NCBI RefSeq assembly: GCF_023746535.1
Contig: NZ_CP098747.1
Location: 3,399,501 to 3,463,500, forward strand
Direction: 5' to 3'
Origin: Sneathiella marina
GTDB lineage: Bacteria; Pseudomonadota; Alphaproteobacteria; Sneathiellales; Sneathiellaceae
Length of the DNA: 64,000 nucleotides
The position numbers and the translations under genes are program-made. Below, one piece after another: positions 8,398 through 16,523 of the stretch (within the stretch, counting starts at the first letter, position 1; every line of letters begins with the position of its first letter). The notes under the pieces are model-generated. The model saw only the letters and a program-made list of their open reading frames with translations. It had not been told where the DNA came from and did not search any database.

Positions 8398-8532
8398 TCC
8401 GTTAGGGACCTCATTGTCTAAAATATACTTTGCAATACCTAATAATCGAGCAAAGCTCAAACTATTCTGTCATTTTTCCCAAAAAACTCCATAAAAGACA
8501 AATAAATCGGCATGAAGTGAAGCTTGCCCACA

Positions 8533-9303
8533 TTATAGTCTGTTAGCTGCGGCACATCTCGTGATGCTATCTTGAACGAGCTTTACGATTTCAGGGCGTG
8601 TTCCAACAATGCCGGCATATTGTATGGCTGCAGATTGGGGTTTTACCTCTTCCGCCCGTCGAATACCCGCCGGAACATCCTCCATCGCATGGGGGCCTTC
8701 CGCAGCGAACAAGCCGATTAATATTTTTGGCCTAACGTCATTAGAGTGCGAAACAAGCCATTTCTCCAGCTCCGGCTCCTCGTTGAGAAAAACTGAGGAT
8801 ACTTCTCCAAAAACCACCTCTTTTTCGACAGCTTGTTGTTGATGACGTGTTGCCGCCGCAGACGCTTGTGATTTCTCGGAACCATGGGCAACTAACACAA
8901 GATGTATGTTTTCAGGATTTAAGTATGTTTGCTTGCACGCCTCTTGCCCCATTTTTATAATAATACCTGAAAGCCCAGGATCCAGTCCCAATGCGTCACA
9001 CTGCAAAAAATGGTAATCCTTTTCAATCCGCTTGCCATCAACCAGTTGAAACAAATCAGGAATTTTTTTGCGAACAAAAAAACCGCCGCTCATGAAAAAG
9101 GGTAATAGGAATATTTCACCCTTCGGCATATCCGGCATCTCATCCAAGTCTACTAAAAAGCAAACCTTAACTGTACCGTAGCGTCTACTCTGACGCAGTG
9201 TCAGTGCGTGCTGTTCGGCCGCCTCTTGCGCTCCGTCAGAAACAGAGGAACCATGTGCAATAATCACAACAGAGGGTCTAGAAGGCTGCATATACATAAT
9301 CAT
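8533..9303 (-). CDS. CbiX/sirohydrochlorin cobalto- or ferrochelatase family protein
   Basis: A 256-residue protein with a duplicated chelatase-like fold. The first half has VVIIAHGSSVSDGAQ (near residue 11) and FLLPFFMSGGFFVRKKIP; the second begins LVLVAHGSEKSQAS (near residue 136). The His in each AHGS motif is the family's metal ligand. The family inserts Co2+ or Fe2+ into sirohydrochlorin for cobalamin or siroheme. No cobalamin or siroheme gene is adjacent, so the metal and product are undetermined. Three close in-frame ATGs (9303, 9297, 9291) make the exact start uncertain; GGATGA about 8 bases before the third suggests it may be used. Confidence 0.82.
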   Translation of the reverse strand: MIMYMQPSRPSVVIIAHGSSVSDGAQEAAEQHALTLRQSRRYGTVKVCFLVDLDEMPDMPKGEIFLLPFFMSGGFFVRKKIPDLFQLVDGKRIEKDYHFLQCDALGLDPGLSGIIIKMGQEACKQTYLNPENIHLVLVAHGSEKSQASAAATRHQQQAVEKEVVFGEVSSVFLNEEPELEKWLVSHSNDVRPKILIGLFAAEGPHAMEDVPAGIRRAEEVKPQSAAIQYAGIVGTRPEIVKLVQDSITRCAAANRL

Positions 9304-9637
9304 CCAAAAATATGGAACTGAAACCCACTATGTTATGGAATATCCGGCGACTAATATCAATACGTGACTGTTGCCTACACTCCTATGGTTTCCTTAAATC
9401 ATCCTTGGCCGATATTCTTCTGTCCTTATTGCTAAATATGTGGATTTGCAGTTTCCATTTTCTATCGCTAACGCCGAGAAAATTTCACTCTGGCCGGGCT
9501 TTATGTTTTTCAAACAACCATTTATTCTAAATTTTTATTGGCTCATAGCGTTGAAAAGCTTCGCGATACGTGCTTATGTTGCGGGAATCATAACAACAAC
9601 GTAATCAACAAACGGTTCTTTGGGAGGACAATGTAAA
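9304..9637. other. Intergenic region upstream of the TRAP operon
   Basis: This 334-base divergent gap holds no convincing gene: one plus-strand reading frame (9312-9530) has no ribosome site and an unlike-protein composition. A short inverted repeat TTATG (9574-9578) / CATAA (9589-9593) lies about 45-60 bases before dctP and could be a regulatory site. I could not identify promoter boxes. GGGAGG at 9622-9627 is the dctP ribosome site. Confidence 0.4.
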
Positions 9638-10681
9638 ATGTTTAAGAACACTATTGCGTCTATTGCTGCCCTTACGGCAGTTGCAGGATTCGCATTTGGC
9701 GCGACCGCTGCAGAAATGGTTGACGGGCCAAAAGTAAATTGGAATTTGTCTGTTTGGGGCAAGCCTCGTGCATTTACAGCCGGGATCGAAACACTTCGGG
9801 ACATGGCTGACGAGCGGACCGGCGGAAAATTCAAAATAAAAATCCATTATGGTGAGGCATTGTCCAAATCAAGAGAGAATCTTGACGGCATTAAACTTGG
9901 CGCCTTCCAAATGGCCATGTTTTGCTCTCCGTATCATCCGGCAAAGAATCCGACACTTACGGGTCTTGACCTTCCATTCCTGCCTTTCCCGAACTTGAAA
10001 GTGCAAGCTGCTGTACATGACGCATATTATCAGCATCCAGCTGTCGTCAAAGATCTGGCACGCTGGGATGCATTCTTGCTAATGAGCTCGCTGCTTCCAC
10101 AGTATGAGTTTACTGGTGTTGGCAAGCCGCCGCTAACGTTGGCGGATTGGAATGGGATGCGTGTCCGTGCCCTTGGCGGAATTGGTAAAGCCATGACAAA
10201 ACTTGGTGCTGTTCCTACTACAGTGACGGCAACAGAAACATATACGGCACTTGAGCGGGGCACAGTAGAAGCCGCTTCGTTCCCTTTCACTTACGCTCAC
10301 GTCGCTTACAAACTCACTGAAGTTGGGGAATGGTACACGGCTAACCTGTCACCCGGAGCGGTAAACTGCCCGGTTGTTGTCAATATTCCTGCCTGGGACA
10401 AGTTGCCAAAACAGTATCAGCAAGTTCTATTGGATGCGAAAATTCCGGCTTATGAAGCACTGATTACCGCTTATGAGGCTGCCGATAAAAAGAACCTTCC
10501 TATGATGGAAGCTAAGGGCCTTAAAGCCATTGTTTATTCTGCCGAAGATCTCAGCGATTTCCGCAAAGCCGGTGCGCAGCCAGTTTGGGACGATTGGATT
10601 GAAGAAATGGACAAACAAGGCGTTCCTGGTCAGGAACTTCTTGATCTGATCAACAAAACAGCTGCTGACGCTAACAAATAA
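9638..10681 (+). CDS. dctP: TRAP transporter substrate-binding protein (DctP family)
   Basis: A 347-residue periplasmic binding protein with a Sec signal peptide cleaved near AFGATA-AEM (about residue 25). It shows DctP-family features: the LADWNGMRVRALGG segment whose second Arg normally pairs with the substrate carboxylate, and the GTVEAASFPFTYAHV segment. The start at 9638 follows GGGAGG by 10 bases and begins the signal peptide. It is first of a dctPQM set. DctP proteins capture organic acids, but the substrate cannot be read from sequence; the linked acyl-CoA genes suggest a carboxylic acid broken down as a CoA thioester. Confidence 0.92.
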   Translation: MFKNTIASIAALTAVAGFAFGATAAEMVDGPKVNWNLSVWGKPRAFTAGIETLRDMADERTGGKFKIKIHYGEALSKSRENLDGIKLGAFQMAMFCSPYHPAKNPTLTGLDLPFLPFPNLKVQAAVHDAYYQHPAVVKDLARWDAFLLMSSLLPQYEFTGVGKPPLTLADWNGMRVRALGGIGKAMTKLGAVPTTVTATETYTALERGTVEAASFPFTYAHVAYKLTEVGEWYTANLSPGAVNCPVVVNIPAWDKLPKQYQQVLLDAKIPAYEALITAYEAADKKNLPMMEAKGLKAIVYSAEDLSDFRKAGAQPVWDDWIEEMDKQGVPGQELLDLINKTAADANK

Positions 10682-10688
10682 AACGATT

Positions 10689-10724
10689 GAGAGCCCGGTC
10701 AATTCGGGCTCTCTTCTTATTTTG
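10689..10724 (+). terminator. Intercistronic hairpin between dctP and dctQ
   Basis: GAGAGCCCG (10689-10697) and CGGGCTCTC (10705-10713) form a perfect 9-bp stem with a 7-base loop, followed by the T-rich run TTCTTATTTT. It looks like a partial terminator or 3' stabiliser that would leave more dctP than dctQM message, as expected when a binding protein is needed in excess. Confidence 0.75.
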
Positions 10725-10738
10725 ATCAAGTATTCATT

Positions 10739-11413
10739 ATGATAACAGAACCCCAGATAAAAGGGCAGCGCGCACCTTCCGGCCCAGCGCTCGCGATCTT
10801 TGATTATTGGTATTCGAAGATTGAGAATTTTCTCAATGGTATCTCAGCCCTAGCCATCTTCTGCGTCATGCTCTTGGGTGTGACTCAGGTCTTCGGGCGA
10901 AAATTCTTCAACATGCCGGTTCCCGGATATATCGATTTTATCGAACAAACGATGGTCATTTTTGCCTTTTTCGGAATTGCCTACTGTCAACGGTTAGGTG
11001 GTCATGTGCGAATGGATCTGTTTATGGCCAAGTTCAGTAGGCGGCCACTTTATTTCTTTGAAGCACTCGCCACTCTAGTTGGCCTCCTTGTCATAACAGT
11101 ACTGATCGAAACCAGTTGGCTGCATTTTATGCGCGCCTTTGAACTGGGTGATTCCACTATCGACGTACAGCTCCCAATCTGGCCGGCAAAACTGGTCATC
11201 CCGCTGACATTTTGTGTGCTTTGGGGACGCTTTGTACTTCAACTCATAGGATTTATTCGTTTGTTCGTTTATCCAGACGCAAAAGTAATAGCTGTCCCGG
11301 TAATTGAGGATGTAACGGTTCAAGCCCGTCACGAGATCGAAGACGCCCTTGGTGAAGAAGCGGCGAAACAAGCAAAATTTGACGAAACCTACCGTAAAAA
11401 GGGGAAAAAGTAA
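10739..11413 (+). CDS. dctQ: TRAP transporter small permease (DctQ family)
   Basis: A 224-residue inner-membrane protein with about four hydrophobic helices (roughly residues 35-55, 70-90, 110-130, 150-170). The DctQ signature appears as GVTQVFGRKFFNMPVPGYIDF and QRLGGHVRMDL. It pairs with DctM to form the transporter. A charged C-terminal tail (EDALGEEAAKQ) is slightly longer than usual. Its stop overlaps the dctM start by one base (TAATG). Confidence 0.92.
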   Translation: MITEPQIKGQRAPSGPALAIFDYWYSKIENFLNGISALAIFCVMLLGVTQVFGRKFFNMPVPGYIDFIEQTMVIFAFFGIAYCQRLGGHVRMDLFMAKFSRRPLYFFEALATLVGLLVITVLIETSWLHFMRAFELGDSTIDVQLPIWPAKLVIPLTFCVLWGRFVLQLIGFIRLFVYPDAKVIAVPVIEDVTVQARHEIEDALGEEAAKQAKFDETYRKKGKK

Positions 11414-12720
11414 TGGAAATGGATCCCCTTTTATCAGGCCTTATCGGTATGGGCTTTTTGGTCCTGATGGTATTTTTAGGTGTACGTGTTTATATCGCGG
11501 CAACCGTCGTCGGCATGCTAGGTATTGTATCAATTATCGGCTGGGATGCGGGTACCGGAATTGTCGGTACAATCCCCCATTCAAAATCGACACTTTATTC
11601 CTTGAGTGTTCTGCCAATGTTTATCCTGATCGGATATTTGGCATTTCACGCCGGAATAACCACTGCTGCTTTTGATGCCGCAAAGAAATGGGTCGGCTGG
11701 GTTCCCGGCGGCCTTGCTGTTGCAACCGTTTTTGCAGCCGCAGGTTTTGCCGCTGTCTCGGGTGCCAGCACAGCAACCGCTGCAGTTTTCAGTCGCGTCG
11801 CCATTCCGGAAATGCTCGCGAATGGATATGACCGTAAGTTAGCCGCTGGCGTCGTTGCTGCAGGGGGCACACTGGCATCGCTAATCCCGCCAAGTGCCAT
11901 TTTGGTGATTTATGCCATTATTGTCGAAGAATCTGTCGGCGCGCTCCTTCTTGCCGGATTTATTCCAGGCATCGTTTCGGCGCTTATTTATGCCTTCATT
12001 ATTATGGGACGCGCAACCGTAAACCCAAAGCTTGGACCGCCAGTTAAAGGTTTTACTTTCGGGGAAAAAATGAAATCGCTCCCCGGTACGCTCCCTATCG
12101 TCGCTGTGATCGGGATTATTTTTAGTGCGATTTATGGTGGTTGGGCGACACCAACAGAAGCTGGCGCTCTCGGGGCATTCGTCGTCCTTATTCTAGCTTT
12201 GTTCCACGGTATGCGGACGAAAGCCTTAAAAGAAGCCTTATTTGAAACCGCGAAGCTCACGGTGATGATTTTCTCTATCATCTGGGGCGTTTTGGTCTTC
12301 GTCCGGTTTCTTGGTTTTTCCGGCCTGCCCGAAGCCTTTGCCGAATGGATCTTAGGACTGCCGCTGCCACCGACATTGATTATTGTCCTCATTCTTTGCG
12401 GCTACGCTATCCTTGGCATGTTTATGGATGCCATTGGTATGCTATTACTGACCTTACCCGTAGTATATCCTGCTGTTATAGGTCTGGGATACGATCCTAT
12501 CTGGTTCGGTATCATAGTTGTTAAAATGGTGGAGATTTGTTTAATCACCCCACCTATTGGCTTGAACTGCTATGTCGTAAACGGGGTCAGACCAGATATA
12601 CCGCTGGGAGATGTTTTCCGAGGAATTGGACCATTTTTTGTCGCTGATGTGGTGACGATCGCTTTGTTCATCGCCTTCCCATCATTAATTTTATGGCTGC
12701 CTCAACAAATGCTGAATTAG
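11413..12720 (+). CDS. dctM: TRAP transporter large permease (DctM family)
   Basis: A 435-residue membrane protein with about twelve to thirteen helices, the normal length for DctM. Recognisable motifs include the GASTATAAVFSRVAIPEM region, LASLIPPSAILVIYAIIVEES and, near the end, LITPPIGLNCYVVNGV. It is the sodium-driven translocating subunit. Its ATG overlaps the dctQ stop by one base. An acyl-CoA dehydrogenase gene follows after 59 bases on the same strand with no terminator in between, so the transporter and the catabolic genes may share a transcript. Confidence 0.94.
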   Translation: MEMDPLLSGLIGMGFLVLMVFLGVRVYIAATVVGMLGIVSIIGWDAGTGIVGTIPHSKSTLYSLSVLPMFILIGYLAFHAGITTAAFDAAKKWVGWVPGGLAVATVFAAAGFAAVSGASTATAAVFSRVAIPEMLANGYDRKLAAGVVAAGGTLASLIPPSAILVIYAIIVEESVGALLLAGFIPGIVSALIYAFIIMGRATVNPKLGPPVKGFTFGEKMKSLPGTLPIVAVIGIIFSAIYGGWATPTEAGALGAFVVLILALFHGMRTKALKEALFETAKLTVMIFSIIWGVLVFVRFLGFSGLPEAFAEWILGLPLPPTLIIVLILCGYAILGMFMDAIGMLLLTLPVVYPAVIGLGYDPIWFGIIVVKMVEICLITPPIGLNCYVVNGVRPDIPLGDVFRGIGPFFVADVVTIALFIAFPSLILWLPQQMLN

Positions 12721-12779
12721 CGATTTAGACACATAAATCCCAGCCTCCACAAATAGCAAAAAGAAATAGGAGCAGGTAA

Positions 12780-13940
12780 ATGGATTTCTCACTTACTGAT
12801 GATCAACGTCAGTTACAGGAAATGGCGCGTAAATTTGCCACGACAGAGCTTGTCGACTTGGCAAAGGAACTGGAAGAGAAAAATACCCCCGTCCCTTCTG
12901 ACTGGATGAAGCGATACGGTGAACTCGGGTTTCTCGGGATGAACATTGCGACCGAGTATGGTGGAATGGGCGTCGGAAATATCGAGGCTTTGCTTGTTCT
13001 GGAAGAATTTGTCAAAATTTCTGCTGCCGTCGCCTTTCCTGTTTTCGAGAGTTCCGTTGGACCAGTTCGTGCCCTAGAACATTTCGCAACACCAGCCTTG
13101 AAAGAGCGGATTATTCCGGCTGTTTGCCGCGGCGAAAAAATTGTTGCCGTCTGCATGTCGGAACCGGCTGCCGGATCAGCATTAACTGATTTGAAAACAC
13201 GGGCCACCAAAACAGACGGTGAATATATTGTATCTGGACAAAAACGCTGGTGCAGCGGCGGCGGACATGCTGATGGGTATGTAGTTTACAGCCGCATGTC
13301 CGACGCCCCGGGTGCAAAAGGTATTGGTGCAATATTCGTTGAGAAAGGCATGGAAGGACTCAGTTTCGGCGAGCCCGAACAACTTATGGGGTTTCGGGGC
13401 GTACCCAGCGCTGACATTTTTTTCGACGATGTAAAAGCACCACTGGAAAACGAAATCGTCCCGGCGGGAGGGTTCGGCAAGCTCATGGAGGCATTTGACC
13501 TGGAGCGCTGTGGAAATGCAACCATGTGCCTGGGTATTGCCCAGGCAGCTTTTGATTACGCTTTGGAATATGCCCAGGAGCGAGAGCAATTTGGAAAAGC
13601 TATTATTGATTTTCAGGCCATCCAGATTAAGCTAGCTGATATGGCCATGAAGTTGGAGGCCTCTCGCCTTCTTATTCACAGAGCAGCACAGCAGGCAAAT
13701 GATGGTTTGCCGTCTGTCCGTGATTCCAGTCTCGCGAAATGCTTCGCAAACGAGATCAGCAGAGAAGTATGCGGTATTGCGTTGCAAGTCATGGGTGCCT
13801 ATGGCTATTCCAAATCCTATGGCATGGAGCAGCGGCTTCGCGATAGCTGGGGCTGGGGCATAGCGGGAGGCACCATTGATATTCAGAAAGTGAATATCGC
13901 TGCCTCCTATGCTGGCCGGAGATTTAATCAACGCGGCTAG
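12780..13940 (+). CDS. Acyl-CoA dehydrogenase
   Basis: A 386-residue flavoprotein with the usual N-terminal helical, middle beta (VAVCMSEPAAGSALTDL, residues 123-138) and C-terminal helical domains. AQEREQFGKAIIDFQAIQ (about 265-282) is the FAD-contacting segment. The usual catalytic Glu position in the C-terminal IYEGT-like motif is Gly363 (IAGGT). Glu242 in FDLER aligns with the alternative catalytic Glu of isovaleryl-CoA and long-chain acyl-CoA dehydrogenases, so the enzyme is probably active on a branched or bulky acyl-CoA. Ribosome site AGGAG. It follows the TRAP genes and precedes a second dehydrogenase. Confidence 0.92.
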   Translation: MDFSLTDDQRQLQEMARKFATTELVDLAKELEEKNTPVPSDWMKRYGELGFLGMNIATEYGGMGVGNIEALLVLEEFVKISAAVAFPVFESSVGPVRALEHFATPALKERIIPAVCRGEKIVAVCMSEPAAGSALTDLKTRATKTDGEYIVSGQKRWCSGGGHADGYVVYSRMSDAPGAKGIGAIFVEKGMEGLSFGEPEQLMGFRGVPSADIFFDDVKAPLENEIVPAGGFGKLMEAFDLERCGNATMCLGIAQAAFDYALEYAQEREQFGKAIIDFQAIQIKLADMAMKLEASRLLIHRAAQQANDGLPSVRDSSLAKCFANEISREVCGIALQVMGAYGYSKSYGMEQRLRDSWGWGIAGGTIDIQKVNIAASYAGRRFNQRG

Positions 13941-13993
13941 TCAAGAATAGTTTATTTCTAACGCGACAGCATCAATATCATACACTTTACCAA

Positions 13994-14023
13994 TTGTAAC
14001 ATTCATTCATGAATGTTAGTATG
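13994..14023 (+). promoter_or_regulatory. Promoter-embedded 22-base palindrome, likely repressor operator
   Basis: TAACATTCAT-TC-ATGAATGTTA (13997-14018) is a perfect inverted repeat with a 2-base centre. It fills the gap between a possible -35 (TTGTAA, 13994-13999) and -10 (TAGTAT, 14018-14023), about 30 bases before the second acyl-CoA dehydrogenase. This layout is typical of a TetR-type operator; the cognate regulator is not identified. Confidence 0.6.
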
Positions 14024-14051
14024 TTGGCCATATAAATTAAGGATATGGAAA

Positions 14052-15221
14052 ATGGATTTTACACTGACTGAAGAGCAAGAAGCCATTCGGGAGAACGTGG
14101 CGCGACTCTGTAGTGGTTTCGACGATCAGTTTTGGTTGGAAACTGATCGAACTGGTAACTTTCCGTTTGAATTCCATAGTGCCATGGCAGCAGATGGATG
14201 GCTCGGCATCACCATGCCTGAAGAATATGGAGGCGCGGGCCTGGGTGTGACCGAAGCTGCTATCATGATGCATGAGGTGGCAAAGTCATCTGGTGGCATG
14301 TCGGCCGCATCGGCCATTCACATCAATATTTTTGGACCACATCCGATTGTGGTTTTTGGCAACGATGAGCAGAAAAATCGCTGGCTCCCCCCTCTGATTA
14401 AAGGCGAGGTTAAAACATGTTTTGGTGTGACAGAGCCAAATGCCGGCTTGAATACTACCGCTCTTGAAACGCGTGCAGAAAAAACAGCAAATGGTGACTA
14501 TCTGGTCAATGGCCGTAAAATCTGGACCACCACCGGACAAGAAGCCGATAAAATCATGTTGTTGGCACGAACAACTCCAAAGGAAAAATGCAAAAAAGTA
14601 ACAGACGGTCTGTCGCTGTTCTATACGGATCTCAATCGGGACTTTGTCGATGTGCGGATCATCGATAAAATGGGTCGAAAAGCCGTCGATTCAAATGAAG
14701 TCTTTATTGATAACCTGCCTGTACCCAAGGAAGACCTTATCGGCGAAGAAGGCAAAGGGTTTCATTATATCCTTCACAGCCTCAACCCGGAACGGGTTCT
14801 CGTTGGCATGGAAGGCATTGGTCTGGGGATGAATGCCCTTCAACGTGCGGCGAAATATGCACGCGAAAGAGAAGTTTTCGGCCGCCCCATTGGAAAAAAC
14901 CAGGCAATTCAACATCCGCTCGCGGAAAACTGGATGGAGCTGGAAGCGGCCTATCTCATGGCAATGAAAGCCGCCGCAAACTACGATGCAGGTCTGGAAT
15001 CGGGTGTATATGCAAATGCCGCGAAATGGCTGGGCGGTGAAGCCGGTTTTAAAGCCTGTACGCAAGCCGTCATGACCCATGGCGGCATGGGATATGCCAA
15101 GGAATTTGTCGTAGAGCGATTGATGCGCGAGGTCATGATTTGCCGGATTGCCCCGGTAAGCCCGCAACTGGTCCTTTGTTACGTTGCGGAAAAAGCGCTG
15201 GGCATGCCCAAATCCTATTAA
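14052..15221 (+). CDS. Acyl-CoA dehydrogenase
   Basis: A 389-residue flavoprotein. FGVTEPNAGLNTTALETRA (about 124-142) and IWTTTGQEADK are the flavin and substrate segments, and AREREVFGRPIGKNQAIQHPLAE the FAD-binding helix. It ends HGGMGYAKEFVVERLMREV. The position of the usual C-terminal catalytic Glu is occupied by a non-acidic stretch (RIAPVSPQL), whereas Glu247 in NPERVLVG matches the alternative Glu of isovaleryl-CoA dehydrogenase. The ATG at 14052 follows AAGGA by 8 bases; a longer reading to 14013 would start inside the palindrome and is rejected. It heads a unit with the CoA-transferase and ligase genes. Confidence 0.92.
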   Translation: MDFTLTEEQEAIRENVARLCSGFDDQFWLETDRTGNFPFEFHSAMAADGWLGITMPEEYGGAGLGVTEAAIMMHEVAKSSGGMSAASAIHINIFGPHPIVVFGNDEQKNRWLPPLIKGEVKTCFGVTEPNAGLNTTALETRAEKTANGDYLVNGRKIWTTTGQEADKIMLLARTTPKEKCKKVTDGLSLFYTDLNRDFVDVRIIDKMGRKAVDSNEVFIDNLPVPKEDLIGEEGKGFHYILHSLNPERVLVGMEGIGLGMNALQRAAKYAREREVFGRPIGKNQAIQHPLAENWMELEAAYLMAMKAAANYDAGLESGVYANAAKWLGGEAGFKACTQAVMTHGGMGYAKEFVVERLMREVMICRIAPVSPQLVLCYVAEKALGMPKSY

Positions 15222-15263
15222 CATCCCATCTCAAATAGACAGAAATTATAAGCGAGAAGAAAA

Positions 15264-16472
15264 ATGAGCACGCCAAATGCCGGGCCCCTCACAGGGGTCC
15301 GTGTCGCTGATCTTACCTCAGTTTTACTGGGTCCTTTTGCTACTCAAATTATGGGGGATATGGGAGCGGACGTCATAAAGATTGAAGGACCTGAGGGAGA
15401 TACAACACGAGATCTTGGCCCTCGCCGATCTGCCGGTATGGCCTCGGTTTATCTGAACGCCAACCGGAACAAGCGCAGTCTCTGTATCGATTTAAAATCA
15501 CCGGAAGGTCGGACGGCTTTCCTGAAGCTATTGGAAACAATGGACGTCTTCGTCCATAACATGCGGCCCTCTGCGATTAAGCGTCTGAAGCTTACCTATG
15601 ACGATGTTCGTGCAGTTAATCCGAAGATCATTTACTGCGGCGCTTATGGTTTTGGGCAAGAGGGACCTTACGCCAACAAACCTGCTTATGATGATATGAT
15701 ACAAGGTGTTAGCGGGATCGCCGCAACTCAATCCGCCCTCATGGGTCGGCCGGGATATATGCCAACCGTAATTGCTGACAAAACTACAGGGCTTACAGTT
15801 GTCTATAGCGTCAGTATGGCCTTGTTTAATCGCGAACGGACGGGTGAAGGTCAGGAAATCAAAATTCCAATGTTCGAAACTATGGTACAATTTCATATGC
15901 TTGAACATATGTACGGTAAGAATTTCGAGCCTCCGCTGGGGCCTGCCGGCTATCCGCGGGCCATATCTCCGAAACGTCATCCATACAAAACAAAAGATGG
16001 AATGATAGGCGTGCTTCCTTACGTGGACAAACAGTGGAAAGCCTTCTTTGATATTGCCGGCAAACCGGAATTAATGGAAGACCCTCGCTTTTGCAACGTC
16101 ACTGCCCGGCTTGAAAATATTGATGAAGTATATCGAATTCTTGGGGAACTAGTTGCAACCCGGACTTCGGCAGAATGGCTTACGGCACTTGATGCAGCCA
16201 GCATACCTGCGGTACCGATTAACACACCTGATGAACTGTTGGATGATGAACATCTAAATGCCGTTGATTTCTGGCAAAGCATGGAGCATCCAACGGAAGG
16301 TCCGCTGGTTTTCCCTGGTATACCGACAAATTTCTCAGGAACTCCCGGCGGCGTTAGCCGGCATGCCCCGACTTTAGGAGAGCATAATGCGGAGGTCCTC
16401 GAGGAAATAGGTCTTACGACACAGGAAATTGAGAAAATGGTAATTTCAGGGGCTTTACATTCAGCTTCCTAA
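15264..16472 (+). CDS. CaiB/BaiF family (type III) CoA-transferase
   Basis: A 402-residue family III CoA-transferase. It begins GVRVADLTSVLLGPFATQIMGDMGADVIKIE and has NRNKRSLCIDLKSPEGR, both hallmark segments. The catalytic Asp is probably in the PAYDDMIQGVSG segment near residue 140-145. The family moves CoA between carboxylic acids, so it may load CoA onto the imported acid using an acyl-CoA intermediate as donor, or recycle CoA at the end of the pathway. It sits 42 bases after the second dehydrogenase and 51 before the acyl-CoA ligase, all on one strand. Confidence 0.93.
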   Translation: MSTPNAGPLTGVRVADLTSVLLGPFATQIMGDMGADVIKIEGPEGDTTRDLGPRRSAGMASVYLNANRNKRSLCIDLKSPEGRTAFLKLLETMDVFVHNMRPSAIKRLKLTYDDVRAVNPKIIYCGAYGFGQEGPYANKPAYDDMIQGVSGIAATQSALMGRPGYMPTVIADKTTGLTVVYSVSMALFNRERTGEGQEIKIPMFETMVQFHMLEHMYGKNFEPPLGPAGYPRAISPKRHPYKTKDGMIGVLPYVDKQWKAFFDIAGKPELMEDPRFCNVTARLENIDEVYRILGELVATRTSAEWLTALDAASIPAVPINTPDELLDDEHLNAVDFWQSMEHPTEGPLVFPGIPTNFSGTPGGVSRHAPTLGEHNAEVLEEIGLTTQEIEKMVISGALHSAS

Positions 16473-16523
16473 GAAGCCACACTAAAACGGCCTCATCAAA
16501 AATAATAAAAGAGCCAAGCGCCC

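Noticed and set aside
9312-9530. 72-codon plus-strand reading frame upstream of dctP
   Set aside because: No ribosome site, a Ser/Cys/Leu-rich composition unlike neighbouring proteins, and it fills a likely promoter region.
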